DNA from: Cladocopium goreaui | Taxonomy: Eukaryota > Sar > Dinophyceae > Suessiales > Symbiodiniaceae | Assembly (NCBI GenBank): GCA_947184155.2 | Contig: CAMXCT020002001.1 | Location: 72,001-136,000 of the forward strand | Length of the DNA: 64,000 nucleotides | Direction: 5' to 3' | Part shown: one piece after another, positions 1-9,537 of the stretch | Layout of the letters: each line of letters opens with the position of its first letter | Numbering within the stretch: the first letter of the stretch is position 1 | Notes under the pieces: model-generated | Database searches by the model: none | What the model saw: the letters and a program-made list of their open reading frames with translations, nothing else | What the model was told of the DNA's origin: nothing | Made by a program: the position numbers and the translations under genes

Positions 1-306
1 GGGGATGATTTTGGGGTAACAATCCTCTTGAAGAAATATCTTCTGGTAACATGCCTTTCGATTTTTCCATTTATTTCGGGGATCTCCCAGCTTGTCACAT
101 TTGATTTAGGCTATCTCTTAAATTCCCATTAGGGCCTGAACAAAATCACCATATGAGTTGGCTTAATTCCTTGAAACTCCCGATTAAAATGTTCATTCAT
201 GAGGGATTTATGTATCCATACCAAACACAAATCGATGGATATGAACCTGGCCACCAGAAGTTGTAATTATAGATTACTATGTTGTCGTCTAAACTATCTA
301 TATCAT

Positions 307-414
307 TACCCTCTGGTAAACAAACAAAAAACTACGGAAAATCAACATTTTTCATGGATAAATCAACCATAAATGCCCTTTTTCAATAGCAAACTGTTTG
401 TTTACCAGAGGGTA
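307..414. mobile_element. Family A TIR element, copy 1 (reference copy)
   Basis: A 108-bp foldback element. Its left end TACCCTCTGGTAAACAAAC is the inverted complement of its right end. It is flanked by the direct repeat TCAT (303-306 and 415-418), which fits a 4-bp target-site duplication. It has no ORF, so it is non-autonomous. Each end carries CTCTG|GTAAAC read inwards and TTTACCAG|AGG read outwards, which resemble a splice donor and a splice acceptor in either orientation. Confidence 0.85.
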
Positions 415-678
415 TCATCATAAGTGATAAGTAGATTATTCATAATGAATGACATTTTTACATCATGTACCGTATTTTTTTCTTTAACCATGAGTGGGTG
501 AAGTGAATTCATTGTGTTTCCACCAGGTACTCACCAAAAAAACAGATAACCACACCCTATGGAAACACTTATCTTCCTCTCGGAAGAACTTGGGTCTGTT
601 TTGGGACGTAAAGTCTCTTCGAGAAGAAGGAGGCCTTTGGATCCATAGGATATTGATCTTCCTGAACTTGTAAGTTAG

Positions 679-873
679 GATATATATATAATATACATAT
701 TATATATATATGTAATATATATAATATATATAAATATATTATATTATATATTATATATATTATATATTATATGTATATATATATGTATATATATATTATA
801 TTATATATTATATATTATATATTATATATTATATATTATATTTATATATATATGGATATATCCATATATGGAT
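679..873. repeat. AT-rich simple sequence
   Basis: Almost pure TATA/ATAT with short TTA interruptions. No gene is visible between 415 and 1026, which otherwise holds unassigned AT-rich DNA. Confidence 0.9.
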
Positions 874-1026
874 GTGTACTATGACTATACATGTTTTTTT
901 CTTTTTTAGTGCGGGGGATCCCCAAGTCACCATAGGTTTCAAGTTCTAAGTCATGGTCATTCATCACTTGGATGATTTGGAGGTACACCCATGAGAAAAC
1001 GAAAACCCCATCAATGTTTCATATTT

Positions 1027-1130
1027 GGGTGTGTCTGAATATAGGGTATATTCCCAAACAAATAGCCATTTAATAGGGATAATGATCATTAACCATTGGC
1101 TTTAGGGGTACACGATTTTCAGACACACCC
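1027..1130. mobile_element. Family M TIR element, copy 1
   Basis: A 104-bp element that begins GGGTGTGTCTGAA and ends with the matching inverted TTCAGACACACCC. The flanking direct repeat ATTT (1023-1026 and 1131-1134) is a 4-bp target-site duplication. A second copy is at 20935-21038. The right end contains TTTTCAG, an acceptor-like sequence. Confidence 0.8.
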
Positions 1131-1190
1131 ATTTCACCTATGGGTATTTGTAGGGGATTTTGGGGGTATCATATCACTGTTGTTTTTCAG

Positions 1191-1285
1191 ATCATAGCCT
1201 CATTCTCAATCACCGCGTAGCGGAAGCCGTGGCGAGCCTGATATTTGCCGCGTCAGGGGCAGAAGCTGCACACATCAAGCAATGA
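1191..1285 (+). CDS. Probable terminal exon, unknown protein
   Basis: A GC-rich island in AT-rich surroundings. It follows a clear polypyrimidine-AG acceptor (TGTTGTTTTTCAG) and reads open to TGA, with an alanine-rich end that includes VAEAVASLIFAASGAEAA. The frame that starts two bases after the AG stays open for the whole island. The protein family is not recognised. It would be the last coding exon of a plus-strand gene whose earlier exons I cannot place. Confidence 0.45.
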
Positions 1286-1439
1286 CCCAACCAGACATGG
1301 CTATTTTAATGGGATATTGGTGGGAAAATTGTCTTTAAACGCTGATGTAAATCTTTATTTGAATGGGGGTTTCTTGGGAAAAAATATGTAAATGGTAACG
1401 TAAACTGGAATGTAATTGGAAATAATGCAGCGAGAACGG

Positions 1440-1660
1440 GTCGGGGATTCTGTGCCAGTTTGTTCCCGTCCCTCTTCTACCGGCACCAGCGCGAAGCGCG
1501 TCCATCGGCAATGATGAGTCTGTGCGAGGCACTGAAGCAGCCACAGTAGCCACCCTGTCGCCAGCGAGTGCCCTGTCCGACTGTGAAGGCGCGTACTGAC
1601 CAGGCTTCATCTTTGAGCTTGTCATGCTCCCCATCTTTCCTGTTCCTGAGCCTCTTTCAT
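1440..1660 (-). CDS. Coding-like GC-rich island (strand uncertain)
   Basis: This island is much richer in GC than its flanks. On the minus strand a reading frame of more than 100 codons crosses the whole island (residues such as GQYAPSQSDRALAGDRVATV). On the plus strand a second frame is also open and ends at TGA near 1600 with ALSDCEGAY. Both look like protein. I favour minus because that frame is uninterrupted across the island. No domain is recognised. Confidence 0.35.
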
Positions 1661-1836
1661 CTCCAAGTATAGGGGTGACGTGCCCAGTGGGGCAACCTGT
1701 ACATGATATAACATGATATAACCATTGCAACATGTTTCAAGTGTGAATCACGAGCGCGATCCAAAGTGGTAATTTCTATCTGCAAACGTTGCAACTCTTG
1801 GCTTCTACCTTTCGTGCGGAAACTTTAGACAGTCAG

Positions 1837-1946
1837 TACCCTCTGGTAAACAAACAGTTTGCTATTGAAAATGACCATAGAAATAGTGGATTTACCCATT
1901 AAAAATGGTGATTGTCCATCTTTTTTTGTATGTTTACCAGAGGGTA
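1837..1946. mobile_element. Family A TIR element, copy 2
   Basis: 110 bp with the same ends as copy 1 (TACCCTCTGGTAAACAAAC, and TGTTTACCAGAGGGTA at the right). No target-site duplication is visible. Confidence 0.8.
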
Positions 1947-2029
1947 ATCATCAGTAAACCCATGTTTCATTATTGGAGTGCACTGCAGCCACAACCGGGG
2001 AACTTTTCCAAGATTTACCAATCCAATTG

Positions 2030-2176
2030 CAGGATGGGTGGGGCCCGCAGTCGAGCTCGGTTGCCTTATAAATAAGTGGCTGAATTCTATGGTTTATGGT
2101 AGATAGAACTATAGTTCATCGGGGTTATTTCATTGTTTTTAATCCAACGTTCACATCACTGGGGGGCCCCATCCTG
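2030..2176. mobile_element. Family E TIR element (CAGGATGGG ends)
   Basis: A palindromic element with ends CAGGATGGGTGGGGCC and GGGGCCCCATCCTG. The interior contains the family words TAAGTGGCTGAATTC, TATGGTTTATGGTAGATAGAAC and GGGGTTAT. It is non-coding. Confidence 0.75.
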
Positions 2177-2354
2177 TGGGAGTTTGATCATTTTAAATGA
2201 TGATTGACCCATCGCAGATCCGCAGATGTATTTCAAAGAGCTGTCGAAAAGTATCTGGTTAGGTGAGCGACTGAGCGAGCAGCAGCTCCAAATCCCAAAA
2301 AAAAATGCCGGTCACTTCGGCTCATCTGAAAGATGTTTGAAAATAAACAAATAT

Positions 2355-2501
2355 CAATGGGAGATCTCCAGGATCCTAAAATGGAGGTACGTTAGTACCA
2401 TATAAGGCCGTATTTTGGGGGGATATCCCCTTACATAGCCCTGAAACATAGGCCTAGTACATGGTGGGTACCTCCATTTTAGGATCCTGAAATTCCCATT
2501 G
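2355..2501. mobile_element. Family G TIR element, copy 1
   Basis: The ends CAATGGGA and TCCCATTG enclose inverted arms that contain CAGGATCCTAAAATGGAGGTAC and its complement, and the centre reads ATAAGGCC..GGATATCCCC. Further copies are at 53439-53578, 56067-56213 and 57905-58046. Confidence 0.8.
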
Positions 2502-3000
2502 ACAATACATGAAATCATCAAACACTTTTGCCATGTTTTAATGACCAATATCCCAATGTTTGCTTATTGATTGGTGGACATTCCCACTGATTGGTGGTCA
2601 ATCCAACTAGTGGAACAACAAAAAACGGCAAGGGGAAATCCCCAACAAATGGGTAGGACTTTCCATTGCCAGGTTCGATTACCAAAGGCTAATCCCGGCC
2701 AAGTGGAGTTTCACGTCATATCGCGCGTCTGGTATATGATTTAACGCAATCCTTCTCTTGGTTGAACAACATTTTGCTTGCTTGCACTACGTGATGACTA
2801 TCATTCTGCAATGCCCCTTGATAGGTTAGTGTCCTCATTCATGGCCAAATATGTTCTTCATTTCTGTTGGATACATGAAGATACATTATGTATCTTCAGA
2901 GTTTGTCTAAAGAGTTCGTATCAGAAGTGGTCTGGCCAATTGAAAGGCTCTTTTGTCATAACTCTTTGGTCCGCCACCCACACCCCTGTTTGCTAGTTCA

Positions 3001-3135
3001 TACAGGATGGGCCCCCCCAGTTCTAAGTTGGTTTATGAGCCATTCTAACCCCAATTAACTATAGTTCTATCTACCATAAACCATAGCTAAGCCACTTATA
3101 AGGCAACTTAGCTATCTTGGGGGCCCCATCCTGTA
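3001..3135. mobile_element. Family E TIR element (TACAGGATGG ends)
   Basis: 135 bp. It begins TACAGGATGGGCCCCCCC and ends GGGGGCCCCATCCTGTA, so the termini are nearly perfect inverted repeats. Confidence 0.85.
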
Positions 3136-3261
3136 ATTGCTTCCCCCTATTCATAGACCTTTGCTTGGAACACTACGAACATTTGACGTTGCTTCAACCT
3201 CCACATTTGATGGCGCAAATGTATGGTGCTCCAACCATGGACCTGCATGGACTATCGACAG

Positions 3262-3349
3262 GCTTCCGGTGCAGCTTCACCCTGCCTTCAAGATGTAGTT
3301 CAAAAGGGTCGTCTTGCCTGCGATTCTGCGATTGCCATCCCCATGAGAG
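3262..3349 (+). CDS. Possible internal exon, unknown protein
   Basis: An 88-bp stretch lies between an AG (CTATCGACAG) and a GT (GAGAG|GTTGCG). One plus frame is open throughout and reads ASGAASPCLQDVVQKGRLAC and beyond. Two other frames, including one on the minus strand (3194-3409), are also open, so strand and frame are uncertain. Confidence 0.3.
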
Positions 3350-3514
3350 GTTGCGTCGTTGTGCAGGGATTAGCCATGTGGATCCATGTGGAGGTTTCCA
3401 TTTTGTCATGGGGGTACCCCCAGATCATCCATTTATAGATGGATGTTCCATCTAATAAACCTTTCAGCGTTTTTGGGGTACTCCCGACTTGGGAAGCCTC
3501 ATGAAACCTCCATC

Positions 3515-3629
3515 TTTAATGGGTAAATCACTGAACTTCATGGGCAATCCACGATTTCATGGTATTAATAGGTAAATCAACTAGAAACTATCCATGTTCA
3601 ATAGCTATGTATGTCAGTTTACCAGAGGC
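3515..3629. mobile_element. Family A element, decayed
   Basis: Only the right arm (AGTTTACCAGAGGCT) and internal words (TAATGGGTAAATCA, GGTAAATCAACT) survive. Confidence 0.5.
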
Positions 3630-4095
3630 TTTTCATTCAGGAGTTCCGCAGTGGGGTCATTTGTCATGTAGGGGATGGGATTTCTAGTGTCCAAACAACC
3701 AACAAACCAACAAACCATTGGCGAACCACTGGCGGCAACATCTGTCCAGCGTATTTCTGTTGGATCTTCGGCCGCGGCTTTGTCCAAAAATCGTGGATAT
3801 ATCACACTTTTATGGCAATAGGTCAGTGGAAAATGATGATCAAACCACTATGGTATCTGATGTTCAAACCAAAAACAAACAACATTTAGAGCATCATTTA
3901 GAAGTACCTGATGAAGTTAGGATAGATCCAACACTTAACCTACTAATTTCCGCCAAGCAAAGGAACAAATTTCACTGGACCTAGTATAAGAATCTCTAAA
4001 TAGATGATGAAAAGCGTGCCAGCAGGTTGGTACTTCCATGATATTTGCTTCACAAAATTCCAGGTTTACACATTTTCTATGTTTTTGGGTTGCAC

Positions 4096-4206
4096 TACCC
4101 TCTGGCAAACGTTTACATAACTATGGAAAATCACCATTTTTCATTTTCAAAATCCACTGTAAATGGCCATGTTCAATAGCAAACTGTTCGTCATTACCAG
4201 AGGCTA
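4096..4206. mobile_element. Family A TIR element, diverged
   Basis: The left end TACCCTCTGGCAAACGTTTAC is intact. The right end is mutated to ATTACCAGAGGCTA. Confidence 0.7.
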
Positions 4207-4388
4207 CATTTTCGCACTATCATGTACCTATCAAATCCCAAAAGCAACGGTGTGTTTCCAAGATTTGCTCCGCGCCTGCCCCTAGGAAACCGGTCAGAAC
4301 TGTCACAGGCACCTCGACGCGAAGAAAAAAAAACAGTGCTGTGGAAGTGTTTTTGGCAGAGTTATAGCACGGATCCACGGGAACACTA

Positions 4389-4518
4389 TACAGTTAAAGC
4401 CCTGTACCAGTTATAAATGGTTATAAATTATAAATTGCTATAAATGGTTATAAATGAGGTTATGTTCCATAGATGGGGTGACTTTCTGACTTATAACTGG
4501 CATTTCGGGCCTTAACTA
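4389..4518. mobile_element. Family C TIR element, copy 1
   Basis: Ends ACAGTTAAAGCCCTGTACCAGTTATAA and (inverted) TTATAACTGGCATTTCGGGCCTTAACT. The interior has short TTATAAATGG repeats and the family word ATGGGGTGACTT. Other copies: 8813-8929, 28119-28221, 59348-59467 and 63093-63202. Confidence 0.8.
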
Positions 4519-4930
4519 TGGATCAAATAGAATAGTACAGAAACACTATAGGGTTTATCCACAGAATATATTTGTCAACTATTGGATAGTGTTGATATTG
4601 TCAAATAGAGTAACACTATCCAATATCCAATAATATCCAATAGTTATCAATAGTTGGTGTAGTATCATGATGTAGCTGTTTATAGATGATATTTCTGAAT
4701 AAGCAAAATTGAGGTTTAACCCACAAACATGGGATCATAACTAAGAAATGTGCAGATCTACTGGCGCATTGCCCTTTTTGTATAGGCAAATTACCCAATG
4801 AACCTGGTGATTGGGATGCAAGATGTGGAATTTACCACCAATGTGTATCGGATTTGATGTGGATATCACGGGTTTACCAGAGCCTTCACCAAAGTTTCTC
4901 AAATTTTCCCACTCGCCAGCTTTGGGTGAT

Positions 4931-5146
4931 TCAAACCTTGGATGTGCTGTCTGGGAGGAAACACGACAATGTCTTCTGCCGTTTGAAAGATCTATTTTCC
5001 ATCGTAGTGGCCGGGGGCGGTCTTGTGCCCGTCTCCGAATTGAGCTCCTTGACGCCAGTTTGCCTGGACCAAGCAGCTAAGTAGTGTCGCTTGGCGTTGC
5101 TCGGCACGCCCAGCAGTCGGTAGTACATTGCAGCATGGCGAAGCAT
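4931..5146 (-). CDS. Coding-like block, unknown protein
   Basis: A GC-richer island. The minus frame opens at about 5146 (first Met, MLRHAAMYYRLLGVPSNA) and runs for 71 codons to 4931. The words YYRLLGVPSNA resemble the first helix of a J-domain, but nothing after them matches (no HPD), so I do not call DnaJ. The plus strand is also open here, so this could be one exon of either strand. Confidence 0.3.
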   Translation of the reverse strand: MLRHAAMYYRLLGVPSNAKRHYLAAWSRQTGVKELNSETGTRPPPATTMENRSFKRQKTLSCFLPDSTSKV

Positions 5147-5188
5147 TGTACCCGGTCATGCTAAAGGCATCTAAAGGCCGTACCGGCC

Positions 5189-5700
5189 ATGCTCGAGGCA
5201 AATCCGGCACAATTGAAACATTCTTGGACCCCTGCCATCACTTGGGATATAAGTTTTTTGGGCACCACCTTTGTGCCATGCTCCAGGACTCCAGGTGTTG
5301 CTGTGACTATGTGGTTACAGTCAAATCTGGAGAGGCAAACACTGAGCCCAGCTCAGGGCGCAATGTGTTCTCAACCAGAACCCCCACTGTGGAAACTCAG
5401 GGACTAGCATAAGTTAAAAGTGGTGAGTGCCACGCACAATCTGTCCCTCCTAAACCTAAATCGTATGTCAAAAGGTGCGCCCATCAATTGGTGTTCTCGC
5501 GTGAGACAGGTCCGTTGCCAGGGCGTTCGTTGTTGGCTCATGATCTTCAAGAGTTGGTTCGTTCGGCTATGCTTTCCAAACACTATGGCTATGCTGTTTC
5601 AGGCAACATACCAGTTTCATGGATCGAGGATTTCAACGGTAAAATTCCATTCTTGTTGGCGGCGATGGGTCCCGCACTTGAAAGGTTTCCCCAGTCCTAA
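5189..5700 (+). CDS. Coding-like region in two or more frames, unknown protein
   Basis: Two protein-like plus-strand stretches follow one another. The first (5189-5407, 72 codons) includes PAITWDISFLGTTFVPCS. The second opens near 5420, runs to TAA at 5698-5700, and includes LLAHDLQELVRSAMLSKHYG and GNIPVSWIEDFNGKIPFLLA. They lie in different frames, so either an intron separates them or the copy is broken. Composition is near 50% GC, unlike the flanks. I recognise no domain. It could be an exon pair of a gene or a remnant of a retroelement-encoded protein. Confidence 0.4.
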
Positions 5701-5760
5701 AATTTCACCACTGGCTAAATTCCATATCTGAAAGCCATGTTAAATACACTTAAATCATGG

Positions 5761-5890
5761 TGTTCAAAATCCCTCTGTCATTCCATTTAATCCTGGTTGG
5801 TTTGTAGGGATTCCCCATTCTTGGATTATGACATAATCCCCAAGATATAAAGGGTAGTATAATCCCCGAACTAATCAACCCTGCCAGGGG
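5761..5890. mobile_element. Family P element, partial
   Basis: The first ~50 bp (GTTCAAAATCCCTCTGTCATTCC and TTTAATCCTGGTTGGT) match the element at 8597-8707. The right end is degraded. Confidence 0.5.
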
Positions 5891-5979
5891 TAGATCGCAG
5901 CCACTGCTCCCATTTCTTGGAAGTGCACTTCCAAGTGGAACTGGATATCTACACTTAGAGGGGGTATTTTCTAACTTAC

Positions 5980-6043
5980 TGGGGCTTAAGATGCCATACT
6001 TATAGCCATTTGGAATCTCAACTGCCCCAAGTAGGCTATTTCG
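5980..6043 (-). CDS. Possible exon with strong donor, minus strand
   Basis: The minus frame reads NSLLGAVEIPNGYKYGILSP and then meets GCCCCA|GTAAGT, a consensus 5' splice donor at 5974-5979. The upstream acceptor is either GAAATAG (about 6050) or GGGGCAG. A further protein-like minus segment in the same frame lies at 5880-5945. Unknown function. Confidence 0.35.
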
Positions 6044-6239
6044 AAAATCCAAGTGTGATCACCCAGGTTTGTCAAGATTTCAGGATGACCGAAAAAAAAC
6101 ATATTCAACGGGTTTCCTCCAACCAAACATTGGTCATTTTACATCTTGATCTAGCCAGTTTCCCACCATTCCTTGTATGTTGGTTGATAGCCGCGATATG
6201 TTTAATCGATATCCCAACAATTACCCGTTATAATTCCCA

Positions 6240-6445
6240 TTAAACCCCACTACAATCCTACATAGTGGGATATAACATTCCTATATATGCGAAGTATCTT
6301 TATCCCCATTGATATCTTCATATTTCAATCGAACCATGAAACATATCACTCTCCTATCCCGTTTTACTGGTTGGTTCATAGTTATCGATATTGTGTGTAG
6401 CAATAATTCCCAATGACACAGGTAGTATAACCTCCTATAATGATT
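6240..6445 (-). repeat. Family F dispersed repeat, copy 1
   Basis: The reverse complement of this ~205-bp stretch aligns end to end with 12697-12916. Shared words include GAGGTTATACTACCTG, TCATTGGGAATTATTGCTAC, CATGGTTCGATTGAAATATG and TTGTAGTGGGGTTTAATGGG. It has no TIR and no convincing ORF. Confidence 0.85.
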
Positions 6446-6539
6446 AATGCTCAACTATTGGCCGTTTCAAAATCCACCGCCGGCCCACCGCAGCCCGAGC
6501 GGCAACTGTTTAAGTGAACCTTGGTTGGTTATACATCTT

Positions 6540-7020
6540 AATGCCCATTAAATACCCATTGCATGATGATTAATCCATATTAATTTTCCATTAACCCACT
6601 AGAAACACAAACACATGAAATTCGCTGGGAAAGATAGTAACACCAGGGGAATCATTCATGGAAGGTTAATGTTTAATTTCATTTTTTTAATCACTCCTCC
6701 CATCAACAAATCCCATTGAAAAACACCGTTAAATCCCATTCAATGATGATGATTTCTCCATTAGTCCACTACAAAGCATCAAGAAATCCCAAAAAATGCG
6801 GATGAATTCTCCATTAATTCTCCACTAACCCATTATTCCCCCAGTGGAAAACATGATGACGAATTCTCCAGTAACCATCATTAAACCATGTGTAAATTTC
6901 ATTTTTTATCACTCCTCCCATCAACAAATCCCCCTTGAAAAACACCCATCGGCACCATTAAAATCCATTAAATCCCATTAATTCTCCATTAATTCTCCAC
7001 TGACCATCATTAAGCCACTA
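6540..7020. repeat. Degenerate decamer array (ATTAAATCCC type)
   Basis: Many imperfect copies of a roughly 10-bp motif, CCATTAAATC or TCTCCATTAA. The same type recurs at 22258-22380, 34500-34575, 48338-48535, 52590-52775 and 60425-60605. No gene is visible here. Confidence 0.7.
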
Positions 7021-7045
7021 TTTCCCTTGAAAAACCCATGGGCAC

Positions 7046-7179
7046 CTTTTGTTTCATCTCCTTCTGCCGTTCCAGGACTTCCAACTCCTCCAGCGCCTGT
7101 CGAGCCTCGCGCAGGGCCTCGAGCAGTTCACCACCTGGCGCGGATGCCGCAGCAGGTGGACCCAAACCCAGCAGGTCAC
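7046..7179 (-). CDS. Probable internal exon, coiled-coil protein
   Basis: A 134-bp GC-rich island between a minus-strand acceptor (TTCGGAG|GTGACC) and a donor (CAAAAG|GTGCCC). One frame is open throughout and reads GDLLGLGPPAAASAP followed by a charged heptad-like stretch, LLEALREARQALEELEVLER, typical of a coiled coil. A tandem array borders the acceptor side. The family is unknown, but both the splice borders and the composition support a real exon. Confidence 0.5.
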
Positions 7180-7186
7180 CTCCGAA

Positions 7187-7430
7187 AAATGCTGGATTTT
7201 CCTAGGAAAAATGGAATTTACCTGGGAAAAATGATAAACATGCTGGATTTCCCTAGGAAAAATGGAGGATTTACGTGGGAAAATGATAAACATGCTAGAT
7301 TTTCCTAGGAGAAATGGTGGATTTACCTGGGAAAAATTTTGAACATGGAGGATTTACCAGGGAAAAATGCTAGATTTTCCTGGGAAAAATGGCGGATTTT
7401 CCTGGGAAAGTGGTGGATTTACATGCTTTG
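7187..7430. repeat. Tandem array of a ~24-bp unit
   Basis: Imperfect repeats of GATTTNCCTGGGAAAAATGN with AACATGCT inserts. A shorter stretch of the same unit is at 7905-8000, on the other side of the coding-like block 7420-7884. Confidence 0.8.
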
Positions 7431-7620
7431 CGGCGTGACATTGCGGAGCGTGTCTTGTGGAGTTTTGGGCCCTGAGAGGGACGATGATCTCAAAAGTCGT
7501 ATCAAAAACTGGGGTCACACGCCTACGCTCGACCTCCACAAGGACACAAGGGCGTCGATGTTGACACCCGGCTGCGTTTCATCTCTATCTCTTTCAGCTT
7601 CAGCCTGTACCATGGGGTGA
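7420..7620 (+). CDS. Alternative plus-strand reading of the 7.5-kb island
   Basis: A plus frame is open to TGA at 7620 and includes LGPERDDDLKSRIKNWGHTP and DLHKDTRASM. It overlaps the minus-strand candidate at 7515-7884, and only one of the two can be right. I slightly prefer the minus strand because it has splice-like borders. Confidence 0.25.
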   Translation, partial: YMLCGVTLRSVSCGVLGPERDDDLKSRIKNWGHTPTLDLHKDTRASMLTPGCVSSLSLSASACTMG

Positions 7621-7884
7621 AGGAATCTGGTTGGTAGTTTGAACCCCTCTGAAAAATGATGGAGTTCGTCAATGGGGTTAGGATTATCCCATGTATGGAA
7701 AATCATCCAACTGTTTGAAACCACCAACCAGAGCAATACTTTGAAGTTCCTGCATTGAGGTGAGTAAAGCTTTGTGGCTTTGTGTCTCACGCCATAGGCT
7801 TGTGACCTCTCGTATCTCGAGGCATCCAATCCTGCTACTTCCGCCGGTAGAGATACAGCACTGCTGGTGGCTTCCATCGCACAC
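7515..7884 (-). CDS. Probable 3' exons interrupted by a family D element
   Basis: Read on the minus strand, a coding-like stretch (7781-7877; VSLPAEVAGLDASRYERSQA) is followed by CTATGGC|GTGAGA and 41 bp later by CTCAATGCAG|GAACTT. This looks like a tiny intron, then a short exon to about 7733. The family D element 7627-7732 comes next. Immediately after its terminal CCAACCAG the frame is open again to TGA at 7515 (HPMVQAEAERDRDETQPGVN). The element sits exactly where an intron would. The exact exon 5' to the element and the phase are uncertain, and no domain is recognised. Confidence 0.45.
7627..7732. mobile_element. Family D TIR element, copy 1
   Basis: Ends CTGGTTGGT and ACCAACCAG. The interior has CCCCTCTGAAAAAT, GAGTTCGTCAATGGGGTTAG and ATTATCCCAT. 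It lies between coding-like segments of the minus strand and supplies a terminal CAG. Confidence 0.8.
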
Positions 7885-8271
7885 TGCCAGGTCGTTGATG
7901 AGATGGGAAATCGTGGTTTTACATGCTTTTACCTGCGAAAAATGATGGATTTACCCGGGAAAATGGTTTTTACCATGGGTTTTACCTGAGAAAAATGGTG
8001 GTGCTACCAGAGTTTTGAACCCAACATTGTCATTGAAGTAAGAAAGTTCGTTATATGGAAAACAACCAACCAGTAGTTAGTTCGTTATATCTTTTCATAA
8101 ACCAAGTTATACCAATAGTATACCCTCCAGCAAATTAACATAGACCCAAATGACCCAAATAGGGGTTGGAAGATTGATTTCTACTCAAAATTGGTGATTT
8201 TCGGGGTCAATCTGAATTTACAAAAGGGTGACTAGTTGGTTTGTTATATCTTCCACAAACCCTAGTTATAC

Positions 8272-8386
8272 CACAATGTGGGGCCCCCCAGTTATGTTTG
8301 TTGGTTTGTAAACCCAATTCACTATAGCTATAAGTATCATCAACCATAGTTATTGGAGTTATGTGGCCCCCAACTTAGCCATCACA
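8272..8386. mobile_element. Family E element (ACAATGTGGGG end), right end altered
   Basis: Left end ACAATGTGGGGCCCCCCAG with the interior GTTATGTTTGTTGGTTTGTAAACCC. The right end breaks down after GTGGCCCCCAACTTAG. Confidence 0.6.
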
Positions 8387-8596
8387 CATCAGCTATAAAC
8401 ACCATCAAATTTCATGATGTCCATGAAATATTTCCTGGAAACATGCTAGATATACTAATAGAAACAAGAATATGTGGCCACCAACATAGCTAACTTCACG
8501 AAACAAAAAAACACAACAACACCAACCCCCATCATAATCCTATTGAACTACCTATTTGCATCCCATTATAAGTTCCAATTTTATAAACCAACTTGG

Positions 8597-8707
8597 GCAG
8601 TGTTGAAAATCCCTCTGTCATTCCATTTAATCCTGGTTGGTAGGGATTTCCCCATTGGAGTATTACCCCAGAACTAATCATCAACCAACAGGGGTTTTGA
8701 ACACTGC
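8597..8707. mobile_element. Family P TIR element
   Basis: Ends GCAGTGTTGAAAATCCC and (inverted) GGGGTTTTGAACACTGC. A half copy is at 5761-5890. Single-arm fragments of the same end are at 34896-34920 and 49888-49925. Confidence 0.7.
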
Positions 8708-8812
8708 CTCACCTTGCTATCTTATCATTCATTGAAATCCCATCATCACTTCATTTATCATATTTTATCCCATTCAATCAAGTTTACTTTAGTTTAAGGT
8801 TTAATGATAGCT

Positions 8813-8929
8813 ACAGTTAAAGCCCTTGTACCAGTTACAAATGGTTTTAAATTGTTATTTCTATGGGGTTATCATTCCATAAATGGGGTGACTTACTGAC
8901 TTATAACTGGTATTCCGGGCCTTAACTGC
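8813..8929. mobile_element. Family C TIR element, copy 2
   Basis: Ends TACAGTTAAAGCCCTTG and GGGCCTTAACTGC. The interior ATAAATGGGGTGACTTACTG matches copy 1. Confidence 0.8.
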
Positions 8930-9020
8930 ATTGCTTTTTGTCGGAAGAGATGGGGTTTTACCAGGTCTTACCCAACTTTTTTTCTGATTTTTCTGATTTC
9001 ACGGACCAGAAATGGTGAGT

Positions 9021-9132
9021 TACCCTCTGGTGAACATACGAAACACTATGGAACATCACCATTTTCAATGGCTAAATCCACTATTTCTATGGCCGTTTTC
9101 AAGGTCGCAAACTGTTAAATTACCACAGGGTA
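9021..9132. mobile_element. Family A TIR element
   Basis: 112 bp, TACCCTCTGGTGAACATAC to AATTACCACAGGGTA. Confidence 0.75.
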
Positions 9133-9140
9133 ATCTATAA

Positions 9141-9225
9141 CGTCAACCCCGGATTAATAAACCATGCATATTAATTATGGGGGTACTCCTCCAATAGTCA
9201 GTATTTGATAATTACTTAACAATGG
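9141..9225. mobile_element. Family B element, left half
   Basis: Begins CGTCAACCCCGGATTAATAA and continues GGGGGTACTCCTCCAATAGT as in the full element at 16879-17008. The right half is missing. Confidence 0.6.
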
Positions 9226-9265
9226 TAAGTTGCGCTAACAATAGTCGCCCAGCCGCCCCAGTCAC

Positions 9266-9369
9266 CTCCGGCACCCATATCTTGCGCCGCGCGCAAGTCG
9301 CGCTGCGCCCGCGCAGGCTGCTGCAGGGCCGAGAAGATGCGACCGCGGTGGAGGAGGATGGCACGGAAC
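9266..9369 (-). CDS. Probable internal exon, unknown protein
   Basis: A strongly GC-rich 104-bp island in AT-rich DNA. On the minus strand it lies between an acceptor (ATCGCCAG|GTTCCG) and a donor (GCCGGAG|GTGACT). The open frame reads FRAILLHRGRIFSALQQPAR and then AQRDLRAAQDMGAG, a helix-forming alanine-rich and basic composition. The plus strand is also open, so strand is moderately uncertain. Confidence 0.45.
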
Positions 9370-9537
9370 CTGGCGATTTTTGGGTGGAAACAAGATGAAG
9401 CCCACGAACCCGAATGCTCACACGTATGTTAATGGTACAGATGTCAAAACACATGGTTATGCAATCACGCACAGTACCTTTCTGCAATAGTTTATTTGAA
9501 CAGTTTTGTACATGTTTCCCTTGTTACCAGTCTGCAG

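Noticed and set aside
4931..5146. J-domain (DnaJ) call from YYRLLGVPSNA
   Set aside because: No HPD motif and no matching second helix in any frame.
9141..9225. Possible tRNA or 5S rRNA genes
   Set aside because: While reading the window I found no cloverleaf with GGTTCGAATCC-type T arm and no 5S internal control boxes. The palindromes here belong to TIR elements.
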